This document shows, piece by piece, positions 10,635-19,788 of a stretch of DNA of 64,000 nucleotides. This DNA is from CBDCHC01 sp965217075. Its GTDB lineage: Bacteria; Pseudomonadota; Gammaproteobacteria; PS1; Pseudothioglobaceae. The DNA lies in the NCBI GenBank assembly GCA_965217075.1, contig CBDCHC010000016.1, forward strand, positions 1-64,000, written 5' to 3'. Numbering within the stretch: the stretch's first letter is position 1; every line of letters begins with the position of its first letter. Below the pieces are notes generated by a model. That model ran no database searches. It had not been told where the DNA came from and saw only the letters and a list, made by a program, of their open reading frames with translations. Position numbers and translations under genes: made by a program.

Positions 10635-11012
10635 ATGGCAAGAAGAAGAAAAGCAGTTGCGCATACAGAAGGGGTAAACTTTTTTATACCAATGGTTGAC
10701 CTAATGGTAAGTGCTATTTTTATTTTTATTATAATTGTAATGATATTAGTGATGCTTATTACTCAACCAGCTAAAGTTGAGGATCCAAGTGATACTCCTG
10801 CAGAAGCATCTTCATCTCAAGGCAATGAAGTGCCTATCAACCCATCTATTATTGAAGATGTAGTTACTAATAAAACAGCAGAAGAAATTTTAGTAGAAGA
10901 TATATTAAACAATCTTTTAAGGAAAGAAGGCTCTAGAAGTATTTATGATCCAACTAAAAAAGTGTTAGAAATAAGAATACCTAAACCGAAAAAACAAGGG
11001 AGTATAAAATGA
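10635..11012 (+). CDS. Short MotB/ExbD/TolR-like partner lacking a periplasmic binding domain
   Basis: 125 aa. A basic N-terminus (MARRRK) is followed by one TM segment at about residues 18-40 with the family's critical aspartate, Asp22, in the motif IPMVDLMVSAIF. A Pro/Ser/Glu linker follows, then a short helix-strand (ILNNLLRKEG ... VLEIRIPK). In OmpA/MotB proteins such a helix-strand usually leads into the peptidoglycan-binding domain. Here the protein ends at that point, and the stop overlaps the ATG of the next gene by four bases. It should still form the proton path with the preceding ExbB/MotA-like protein, but it has no obvious peptidoglycan anchor. Either the load-bearing domain is on another protein or this is a natural minimal form. 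Confidence 0.8.
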   Translation: MARRRKAVAHTEGVNFFIPMVDLMVSAIFIFIIIVMILVMLITQPAKVEDPSDTPAEASSSQGNEVPINPSIIEDVVTNKTAEEILVEDILNNLLRKEGSRSIYDPTKKVLEIRIPKPKKQGSIK

Positions 11013-14000
11013 TTTATACAAGGCTAATAATAGTATTTCTATCAATAATATTTGCTAATTATTCTTCTTATGCAGCAGAAGATGATAAAAAATTAACTAA
11101 TATAGCAGTAGAAGCTTCTACTAATATAGACTTGCTTAAAAGAGCTGCTAAAAAATATTTTTTAAAATTAGGTTATTGGCCGCTTAATGTTGATGAGCTT
11201 AAAACAAGTGGTTACATTAGTATTGATTTTGAAAATGAAACTTCATGGGGAGGAGGTTATAAATTTAGCATAATAGGTGAAGAATTAGCTATAGCTATAG
11301 ATATTCCAGATAAAGAAAAATTAGGAGATTTATTTAGCGGTAGTGAGGTGATAGATGTAGCTACTCGTGCGGTAAAAGACTTAAAAGACAATAAACAAAG
11401 ATTTGCTGTAGGTGATAAAAATATAGCTCAAAGTGCTGTTGATGACAAAACAAGCAAGGGTGAACAAGCATTTGAGCGTGGTAATATAGAAAAAAGAGCT
11501 ATTGTTAAAGAGTTGATTATAACTGATGACGAAGAATATTTAACTCCTGTAGAACGAGGAACAGTGCTTGATATAGACCCAACTAATTATATTCGTATTA
11601 AATCTACTTTTGCTGATGGTGTTGAAATAGTAACTGATAATAAGGATATTAATTTTAATACTAAAGTTAATTTTAATAATGCCATTAGTGCTGATAAATT
11701 TTTAGATAATGATGATAAAAATTTCTTCTTAGACCCCTCTGCTTTATCTAAACTTAAGGATTTATCGGTTAGTAAAATTATTGATACAGATGATAATGAA
11801 TTTATCTTAGACCCTTCTGAAGAATCTGTTGTTAATTCATTAAAAGCTAAAATAATTAATGTTGATAATTTATATGTAGAGAAAATAAATGGTGGTACTC
11901 CTGTTACTCTTGAAACGCTTGATCAGGTCGCTGTAACTAAAATGAATGAAGGCAGAAATATAAAAATAACAGGAGACGATGGAGTAACAAAAAAAACCGT
12001 TGGTTATGTTTATATTGCTGTAGTGGATGAGCCAGAATTTGATACTATTACCACCACAGGTGATATGAATATTGGCGGTAATTTATTAATAGGTGATAAT
12101 GAGAATAATTTAAGAAATGATAATTTTTCTTTAAGTGGTAATGATGTTTTTGTCGCAGGTGATTTAGGTATTAATGGCACTATGTATACTAATGGTTCAA
12201 TTATAATTAATTCTGCTATTAATGAATTAACTTTAAATGGAGATTTTATAAAAAGTAGCGGTGATTTATTACTAAAACCTAACAATAATGAAACCAATAA
12301 CATAACATTATCTAGTAGAAACGGTGCTATTAATTTATCTGCCTCTGACGGCTCTTCTCTTGGTTTTAGTTCTGGTAATGGACAAATGATTTTTAGAAGC
12401 AATAAAGATAATGTCAATGGTATAAGTTTTTTAGACTTTGCTGGCAATAGTATTTTAGTAGTAGATACGCAAAATAACAGAGTAGGGATTAACAAAGACG
12501 GTGCTGATATTAATAGAAATGCAACCTTAGATGTAAACGGAGCATTATATGCTAATAGTATAGTTGTTGATGCTGGAGATGGCAATGTTGCTCCTATTAC
12601 AGTTCGTCGTAATAGTGAGGGGCAATGGTTAAATTTTGATATAATTGGTGGTAATAGTTTTGGTGTATATAGTTTTGGCAGCACATATAGTGAAAGCGCA
12701 GCAGATGCTAGTATTCGTTCACAATTAGCTGCTGATGAAAGTGGCACTACTGCTAATATTGGTTCAATAGCAATTGATACTAATAAAGGTAAGCTTTATA
12801 TAAAAAGAGGGAATAATGGAGATAGTGGTTGGAAGATAGTGCCAGATGCTAGCTCAGTATTTATTTTAGGAGGTAATAACTTTGTAGGCATAGATAATGT
12901 ATCTCTTGGTAGTAACGATCTTGCTACTCTTACATTTGAAACAAACAACACTCCAGCTATTGAAATAAGCACTACACAAAACACCAAATTTTTCGGTAAT
13001 ATTGATTTAAACAACAACAACATTATTAATGTAGGCAATCTAAGAGTAACTGATATCTCAGCTGCGAACAATTCATATAATCTTTTATTAACTGATAATC
13101 AGAATCCAGCCCTTAGCATTAAAGATACTACTACTGATTATCTTATCTTTAATACTATAGATAAACAAATAGAATTAGGCGCTACTTTTACTTTTGGCAC
13201 TAATTTAGTAAATGGTGCTAATTTTGATATAAACGGTGGCACCATAGATGGTGTTATTATCGGTGCTGATATACCAGCTACAAGTATTGCTGTTGGTAGT
13301 TTGACTTTTAGCACTAATGTTATTAATTCAATAACAGGTTATATTAACTTCAATAATAATAATTTTACCAATGTTGGTAGCTTAACGTTTACTACAGGCT
13401 CTAACATTGATTTAAATGGTGGTAATTTAATAAATTCTGGTAATGTATCACTTGATAGCCTTAGCGCTGCTAGTAATACTTTTGATATTTTAATAAATAA
13501 TAATGAAAATCAGGCATTAGAGATAAAAGAAGGTATTAATAATTATCTTAGTTTTAATACTGTAGACAAACAAATAGAAGTAGGACAAACTTTAACCATT
13601 GGCACTAATAAAATATCAGGTTCAAATTTTGATATAACAGGTGGTACTATAAATAATACCATTATAGGCAACATAACTCCAACTGTAGCTAATTTTACCA
13701 CTCTTAGCTTTACTACCTTAGGCAGTGCTATTAATGCTAATAATCAGTTAATGAGCAATGTTAACATTATCAGTGGTACACTTAATAATGTAGTTATAGG
13801 TAATATAACTCCTGCCACTGCAATTAGCGTTGGTGATATAACTCTAACAGGCAATAATATTACTACAACTAATACTGCTGGTATTGATTTTGGCAGTAGT
13901 GATTTAACTACAACAGGGACATTTACTGTAGGAACTCTTGATTTGGCTGGTAATGATATTAATAATATGGACTTTATCTCTTTAAATGATATAACAGCAC

Positions 14001-17000
14001 AAAACAATACATTTAGCTTTACCCTTAAAAATAACCAAACCAATGCTTTGGTAGTTAAAGATGAAACAGGCAGTAATTATTTATCTTTTGATAGTACTAT
14101 AAATAATGAAAAAATAACCATAACTCCAGCAACAGAATTTAATAATAGTGTTAATGTAGCCGGTACTTTAACCTTTGGCTCATTAGATTTAGCTGGAGGA
14201 ACTGGCTCTATATCAAATGTAGGTACTATATTTGTTGATAATATTAATGCCAAAACTACCACCACACCACTTATAATTAATTTAAACCCTAATTTAAATC
14301 CAGCGCTTGATATTACAGAAGGGGCAAATAGTTATATTAGTTTTGATACTACTGGGTCAGGACAAATTATAATTAGCAAAGATATAAGATTTAGCGCTAA
14401 TTCAGTTAGTGGTTCAAATTTTAATATTACAGGTGGTACGATTAATAATATGGGCAGCATAGGTGCTACTACTTTAACTGCAGGTAATATAACCATAGTA
14501 GGCAATAATATTACCAACTCTGATGTAGTTGCTGGTATTGATTTTGGTACTAATAATTTAACTACAACAGGCACTCTTACTGTAGGAGGACTTGATGTTA
14601 GTAATAGCGATTTATCTTTAACAGATATAACTTTAAATTCTATTAACCCAGTAACTAATGCTATAGACATTAACTTAACACCAACGCAAGCATCCGCTCT
14701 TAATATCACACAAGGCGCTGGTAATGATTATCTAACTTTTAATACTACAGGTACTGGCAGTATTATTGTTGGTAAAGATATAAGCTTAGGTAGCAATCAA
14801 ATATCAGGTGCTAATTTTAACATTACAGGTGGCTCTATTACTAATATGACTAATGTTGCTACTACTAGTTTAACTGCAGGCGATATAACTATAGCAAATA
14901 ATAATATTACCAATTCTAATGCAGTTACTGGCATTAACTTTGGTGCGAATAGCTTAACTACCACAGGCACACTTACTGTAGGTGGTTTAGATGGTGGTTT
15001 TAATTTAGATAATCTTAATAATATATCTCTAAACTCTATTAGTCCAGCAGCTAATGATACTATTATAATTAATTTAATGCCATCACAAAGCCAAGCCCTT
15101 GATATTATAGAAGGTACTAATAAATACTTGACCTTTGATACCAGCATAGGCAGCGAACAAATTATCGTTGGCAAAAACCTAAATTTAGGTACTAATATTA
15201 TTACAGGTGGCTCTATTGCTAATATGACTAATGTTGCTACTACTAGTTTAACTGCAGGCAATATAACTATAGCAAGTAATAATATTACCAATTCTAATGC
15301 AGTTGCTGGCATTAACTTTGGTGCTAACAATTTAACTACAACTGGTAATATATCAGCCGCTAATTTAACTTTATCTGGTAATTTTAATGTAACTAATTTA
15401 ACTACAGATAATATTTCAGCTGCTACTGGCAATTCACTTGCCATTAATTTAAATTCAGGGCAAAACAAAGCTCTTAATATTACAGCAGGGTTAGGCAATG
15501 ATTACTTAACCTTTGATACTACTGGCTCTGGGAGTATTGTTGTTGGCAGAGATTTAGATTTAGGCACTAATAATATAACAACTACAGGCTCTATTACTGC
15601 AAATACTTTAACTGCTGGCAATATAGCCATAACAGGCAATAATATTACCAACTCTACTACTGATATTAGTTTTGGCGCTAATAACTTAACTACAACAGGC
15701 GATATAACAGCTAATGATTTAACTTTATCTGGTAGTTTTAATGTAGCTAATTTAACTACAGATAATATTTCAGCTGCTGCTGGCAATTCACTTGCCATTA
15801 ATTTAAATTCAGGGCAAAACAAAGCCTTTAATATTGCAGCAGGGTTAGGTAATGATTACTTAACTTTTGATACTACTACAGGTAATATTATCGTTGGCAA
15901 AGATCTAAATTTAGGCACTAATGTTATTACAGGTGGCTCTATTGCTAATATGACTAATGTTGCTACTACTAGTTTAACTGCCGGCGATATAACTATAGCA
16001 AGTAATAATATTGCTAGTTCTACCAATAATATTAGTTTTGGTAGTAATAACTTAACTACAACAGGCGATATAACAGCTGCTAATTTTACAGGCAATTTTA
16101 ATATAACTGGCTTAACTACAAATGACATTTCTGTAACAGCTGGCAATTCACTTGCTATTAATTTAAACAATAATTTAGCCAATGCTCTTAATATTACACA
16201 AGGTGCTAATAGTTATATGAGCTTTAATACTAATGCTAGCAATAATATTGTTTTTGGCAAAGACCTAAATTTAGGTGCTAATAATATAACTAATGCGGAC
16301 GCTATTACTGCAAATACTTTAACTGCCGGCAATATAGCCATAACAGGCAATAATATTACTAATTCTACCAATGATATTAGTTTTGGTAATAATAACTTAA
16401 CTACAACAGGCAATATATCAGCCGCTGATTTAACTTTATCTGGTAGTTTTAATGTAGCTAATTTAACTACAGATAATATTTTAGCCACAACAAACAACCC
16501 ACTTGCTATTAATTTAAATAATAATCTCACAAACGCCCTTAATATAACACAAGCTGGCAATGATTACTTAACCTTTGATACTACTGCAGGTAATATTATC
16601 GTTGGCAAAAACCTAAATTTAGGCGCTAATAATATAACCACTACAAGCTCTATTGCTGTTGGTAATATAACTATAAACGGTAGTAGCATTACTAGCACTA
16701 ATGACATTAGTTTTGGTGCTAATAACTTAAGTACAACAGGCAATATATCAGCCACTGATTTAAATTTATCTGGTAGTTTTAATATAGTTAATTTAACTAC
16801 AGATAGTATTTCAGCCACAACAAACAACCCACTTGCTATTAATTTAAATTCCGGACAAAACCAAGCCCTTAATATTACAGCAGGCACAGGTAATGATTAT
16901 TTAACTTTTAATACTGCTGCAGGTAATATTATCGTTGGTAAAAACCTAAATTTAGGAGCTAATAGCATAACAAATGCAAGCTCTATTACTGCTGGTAATA

Positions 17001-18949
17001 TAACTATAAGTGGTGGCAATATTAATTCTACCGCTGATATTAGTTTTGGTAGTAACAACTTAATTACAACAGGTAATATATCAGCTGCTGATTTAAATTT
17101 AACAGGTAATTTAAATTTAACGGGTAATTTATTAACAGATAATATTTCAGCCACAACAAACAACCCACTTGCTATTAATTTAAATTCCGGACAAAACCAA
17201 GCCCTTAATATTACAGCAGGTACAGGTAATGATTACTTAACCTTTGATACTACCGGTACTGGAAGTATTATCGTTGGCAAAAACCTAAATTTAGGCGCTA
17301 ATAATATAACCACTACAGGCTCTATTGCTGTTGGTAATATAACTATAAACGGTAGTAGCATTACTAGCACTAATGACATTAGTTTTGGTGCTAATAACTT
17401 AAGTACCACAGGTAATATATCGGCTAATGATTTAACTTTATCTGGTAGTTTTAATATAGCTAATTTAACTACAGATAGTATTTCAGCCACAACAAACAAC
17501 CCACTTACTATTAATTTAAATAATAATTTAGCTAATGCTCTTGATATTATAGAAGGTGCTAATAAATACTTAACCTTTGATACTACTGGTACTGGGAGTA
17601 TTATCGTTGGCAAAAACCTAAATTTAGGAGCTAATAGCATAACAAATGCAAGCTCTATTACTGCTGGTAATATAACTATAAACGGTAGTAGCATTACTAG
17701 CACTAATGACATTAGTTTTGGTGCTAATAACTTAAGTACCACAGGTAATATATCAGCCAGTAATTTATTAACAGATAATATTTCAGCCACAACAAACAAC
17801 CCACTTACTATTAATTTAAATCCAGGACAAAACCAAGCCCTTAATATTACAGCAGGCACAGGTAATGATTATTTAACTTTTGATACTGCTACAGGTAATA
17901 TTATCGTTGGCAAAAACCTAAATTTAGGCACTAATAGCATAACAAATGCAAGCTCTATTACTGCTGGTAATATAACTATAAGTGGTAGCAATATTAATTC
18001 TACTGCTGACATTAGCTTTGGTGCTAATAACTTAACCACTACAGGCAATATAGGAATAGGAATAGCAGCAAATGCTACTAATAAATTAGCAATTACAGCT
18101 GCTAATGATACTGTTGTTATTACTAATACAGCTACGCCTAGCGCCGTTAACCCTAATAAATTTATTAGCTTTATAGCAAATGGCTCTGAGGTCGGCAGTA
18201 TTAGCTATGATAATAGTAATTTTGCTATTCTTGATGTTTCAGATAAGAGAACTAAAACTAATATAACAAGCACTAAAATTGATGCTATAGGTATTCTTAC
18301 TAATTTAAGAGTAGTTGATTATAATCGTTTAACTAATCCAAATGGCAAGTTAATTACTGGTTTTATTGCCCAAGAAGCCCAAGAAGTGTTTAGTGATATG
18401 GTTTCACAAGTAAATAGTGAACTTTTAGGCATTAATAAGAGAAAACTAATCCCAATATTAGTTAAAGGCTTTCAGTTACAACAAAAAGATTTAAACAATC
18501 TTATGTCTGCTATTGTGGTTGATAAAAATAAGGTAAAATTTAACAAAAAATTACAAATAGCTGATATGGAGATAATTGATTTAGACGGCAATGTTAATGC
18601 TAATAACTTAAATATTAAACAAGATTTAACTATAGACCAACAAGAGTTTAATATTAAAAGATCAGACTCTATGGTAAGCCTTATGACTATAACAGACGAT
18701 AAGGTGGCCAATGAAGCAGCAGAAGGTTATATGTCGGTAAGAGATGTTTATTTGGCTGATAGAGATGGGTGGGCATCTGATCCTATTTCTAAATTAAATG
18801 TTTTTAATACAACCCCAAGTTTTAGCAAGTGTATGAATGCTAAAGATGCTGGCAATATGGGTATTTCTACTGATAATACAGCTCTTTATATTTGTCTTGG
18901 AACTAAAGGTTGGCAGGCAATTAATGCAAAATCTATTAAAGGAAGTTAA
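11009..18949 (+). CDS. Giant exported repeat protein with S74 intramolecular chaperone domain (copy 2)
   Basis: 2646 aa. The ATG overlaps the preceding stop by four bases, with a good AAGGGAG site. Residues 1-23 form a Sec signal peptide ending YAA. Residues about 30-110 resemble a pilin head, with GYWP at 55-58 and ETSWGGGYKF; the same GYWP element occurs in the small protein at 23513. A unique linker to about residue 640 is followed by 14 Y(L/M/I)(T/S)F repeats and an S74 domain with SDKRTK at 2411-2416. The C-terminal tip (YICLGTKGW) differs from copy 1. The distal half and the first repeats are almost identical in DNA to copy 1, while the N-terminal about 640 residues are unrelated apart from overall design. 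It is probably a second fibre subunit or an alternative version exported by the same machine. Confidence 0.85.
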   Translation: MIYTRLIIVFLSIIFANYSSYAAEDDKKLTNIAVEASTNIDLLKRAAKKYFLKLGYWPLNVDELKTSGYISIDFENETSWGGGYKFSIIGEELAIAIDIPDKEKLGDLFSGSEVIDVATRAVKDLKDNKQRFAVGDKNIAQSAVDDKTSKGEQAFERGNIEKRAIVKELIITDDEEYLTPVERGTVLDIDPTNYIRIKSTFADGVEIVTDNKDINFNTKVNFNNAISADKFLDNDDKNFFLDPSALSKLKDLSVSKIIDTDDNEFILDPSEESVVNSLKAKIINVDNLYVEKINGGTPVTLETLDQVAVTKMNEGRNIKITGDDGVTKKTVGYVYIAVVDEPEFDTITTTGDMNIGGNLLIGDNENNLRNDNFSLSGNDVFVAGDLGINGTMYTNGSIIINSAINELTLNGDFIKSSGDLLLKPNNNETNNITLSSRNGAINLSASDGSSLGFSSGNGQMIFRSNKDNVNGISFLDFAGNSILVVDTQNNRVGINKDGADINRNATLDVNGALYANSIVVDAGDGNVAPITVRRNSEGQWLNFDIIGGNSFGVYSFGSTYSESAADASIRSQLAADESGTTANIGSIAIDTNKGKLYIKRGNNGDSGWKIVPDASSVFILGGNNFVGIDNVSLGSNDLATLTFETNNTPAIEISTTQNTKFFGNIDLNNNNIINVGNLRVTDISAANNSYNLLLTDNQNPALSIKDTTTDYLIFNTIDKQIELGATFTFGTNLVNGANFDINGGTIDGVIIGADIPATSIAVGSLTFSTNVINSITGYINFNNNNFTNVGSLTFTTGSNIDLNGGNLINSGNVSLDSLSAASNTFDILINNNENQALEIKEGINNYLSFNTVDKQIEVGQTLTIGTNKISGSNFDITGGTINNTIIGNITPTVANFTTLSFTTLGSAINANNQLMSNVNIISGTLNNVVIGNITPATAISVGDITLTGNNITTTNTAGIDFGSSDLTTTGTFTVGTLDLAGNDINNMDFISLNDITAQNNTFSFTLKNNQTNALVVKDETGSNYLSFDSTINNEKITITPATEFNNSVNVAGTLTFGSLDLAGGTGSISNVGTIFVDNINAKTTTTPLIINLNPNLNPALDITEGANSYISFDTTGSGQIIISKDIRFSANSVSGSNFNITGGTINNMGSIGATTLTAGNITIVGNNITNSDVVAGIDFGTNNLTTTGTLTVGGLDVSNSDLSLTDITLNSINPVTNAIDINLTPTQASALNITQGAGNDYLTFNTTGTGSIIVGKDISLGSNQISGANFNITGGSITNMTNVATTSLTAGDITIANNNITNSNAVTGINFGANSLTTTGTLTVGGLDGGFNLDNLNNISLNSISPAANDTIIINLMPSQSQALDIIEGTNKYLTFDTSIGSEQIIVGKNLNLGTNIITGGSIANMTNVATTSLTAGNITIASNNITNSNAVAGINFGANNLTTTGNISAANLTLSGNFNVTNLTTDNISAATGNSLAINLNSGQNKALNITAGLGNDYLTFDTTGSGSIVVGRDLDLGTNNITTTGSITANTLTAGNIAITGNNITNSTTDISFGANNLTTTGDITANDLTLSGSFNVANLTTDNISAAAGNSLAINLNSGQNKAFNIAAGLGNDYLTFDTTTGNIIVGKDLNLGTNVITGGSIANMTNVATTSLTAGDITIASNNIASSTNNISFGSNNLTTTGDITAANFTGNFNITGLTTNDISVTAGNSLAINLNNNLANALNITQGANSYMSFNTNASNNIVFGKDLNLGANNITNADAITANTLTAGNIAITGNNITNSTNDISFGNNNLTTTGNISAADLTLSGSFNVANLTTDNILATTNNPLAINLNNNLTNALNITQAGNDYLTFDTTAGNIIVGKNLNLGANNITTTSSIAVGNITINGSSITSTNDISFGANNLSTTGNISATDLNLSGSFNIVNLTTDSISATTNNPLAINLNSGQNQALNITAGTGNDYLTFNTAAGNIIVGKNLNLGANSITNASSITAGNITISGGNINSTADISFGSNNLITTGNISAADLNLTGNLNLTGNLLTDNISATTNNPLAINLNSGQNQALNITAGTGNDYLTFDTTGTGSIIVGKNLNLGANNITTTGSIAVGNITINGSSITSTNDISFGANNLSTTGNISANDLTLSGSFNIANLTTDSISATTNNPLTINLNNNLANALDIIEGANKYLTFDTTGTGSIIVGKNLNLGANSITNASSITAGNITINGSSITSTNDISFGANNLSTTGNISASNLLTDNISATTNNPLTINLNPGQNQALNITAGTGNDYLTFDTATGNIIVGKNLNLGTNSITNASSITAGNITISGSNINSTADISFGANNLTTTGNIGIGIAANATNKLAITAANDTVVITNTATPSAVNPNKFISFIANGSEVGSISYDNSNFAILDVSDKRTKTNITSTKIDAIGILTNLRVVDYNRLTNPNGKLITGFIAQEAQEVFSDMVSQVNSELLGINKRKLIPILVKGFQLQQKDLNNLMSAIVVDKNKVKFNKKLQIADMEIIDLDGNVNANNLNIKQDLTIDQQEFNIKRSDSMVSLMTITDDKVANEAAEGYMSVRDVYLADRDGWASDPISKLNVFNTTPSFSKCMNAKDAGNMGISTDNTALYICLGTKGWQAINAKSIKGS
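12939..13920 (+). repeat. Near-perfect 982-bp duplication, copy B (partner 3843-4824)
   Basis: Partner of the block in the first giant gene; see 3843-4824 for the alignment. Confidence 0.9.
17143..18772 (+). repeat. 1630-bp duplication, copy B (partner 8044-9673)
   Basis: Partner of the block in the first giant gene, including the S74 domain, with one substitution at 18437. Confidence 0.9.
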
Positions 18950-18954
18950 TTAGA

Positions 18955-19788
18955 ATGTTTATGCAGATTATAAAAAATAAAATACTGATTTTTGTAGTAA
19001 TTATGGTTGCAGCTTTTGCTACATGGGTTGTTTATAAAGACATAGCAACTGTTATAGTAGGTAATAAATATTCATTTAGCTATAATGATATTAATAACTT
19101 ATATAATGCAGAACAAAAATTAGCGGCCATTAGTGGTAAATCATTAGTAAGCTCTAATAAAGATGTTTTATATAACTTAGTATTAAGCTCTATGCAGAAA
19201 ATAATTTTATTAGAAAAAGGTATTAAAGTTGATAAAAATAAAGCTATTAAATTTATAGAAGAAAGCAACAAATCATTTAAAGGAATCTTGGTTGATATTA
19301 AACAAGAGTTAGGTAATAATTATTTTAAATTATTAATTGAGCCAATTGCTATTAGCCAGGCTTTTTTAAGATTTTATCAATTTTCTGTAAATTCAACTGT
19401 TAATACTATTTTTACTGCAGTTAAAAAACAAGGTTTATCTGTAACAGCTAAACAAATCAATAAAAAAATAGTTAAATTACCATTAGAAAAAAATAAAAAC
19501 AAGGATTTAGCTGCTGAATTTAATAAAAATTATAAAACAAATAAAAATAATGAAATTATTTATAGTAAAGTTGTTAAAATAGGCAATAGTTTTGCAATAT
19601 TAAGGTTGAACTCAATTGATGATAAAAATATAAATACAGATGCTTTATTTATTGATGTAGTAGCATACAGATATTTTTTATCACAATTAGTAAAAGATAT
19701 AACAGTGGATTTTCCTGTTACTTCTTTATATAACATAGAAGATATTTATAACAAAAAAGGAAGCATATACAATGAAGGTAATAAATAA
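18955..19788 (+). CDS. Single-TM periplasmic protein, possibly SurA/PpiC-N-like
   Basis: 277 aa. The ATG at 18955 is preceded by AAAGGAAG at good spacing. One TM segment (about residues 10-27) anchors a mostly helical periplasmic domain. The layout (TM, then a short strand VIVGNKYSFSYNDINNL, then helices) resembles the N-terminal chaperone part of SurA/PpiC/SurA_N_3 proteins. No parvulin isomerase domain is recognisable. Its end overlaps the secretin gene by 17 bases, and it sits 5 bases after the second giant gene. A periplasmic chaperone or tether for the giant fibres would suit that place, but the family match is weak and the function is unproven. Confidence 0.6.
   Translation: MFMQIIKNKILIFVVIMVAAFATWVVYKDIATVIVGNKYSFSYNDINNLYNAEQKLAAISGKSLVSSNKDVLYNLVLSSMQKIILLEKGIKVDKNKAIKFIEESNKSFKGILVDIKQELGNNYFKLLIEPIAISQAFLRFYQFSVNSTVNTIFTAVKKQGLSVTAKQINKKIVKLPLEKNKNKDLAAEFNKNYKTNKNNEIIYSKVVKIGNSFAILRLNSIDDKNINTDALFIDVVAYRYFLSQLVKDITVDFPVTSLYNIEDIYNKKGSIYNEGNK

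Noticed and set aside
9845..11012. Zorya-type phage defence (ZorA/ZorB)
   Set aside because: The channel pair is similar in design, but the ZorA long cytoplasmic tail, the ZorB OmpA domain and the ZorC/ZorD/ZorE genes are all missing, and the context is surface export.
14797..17859. Matching long minus-strand frames within the second giant gene
   Set aside because: Same artefact as in the first giant gene, duplicated because the DNA blocks are duplicated.
2036..18949. Prophage tail-fibre locus because of the S74 domain
   Set aside because: No capsid, portal, terminase, tail-tube or integrase genes are nearby; signal peptides and a secretin point to a cellular surface system.
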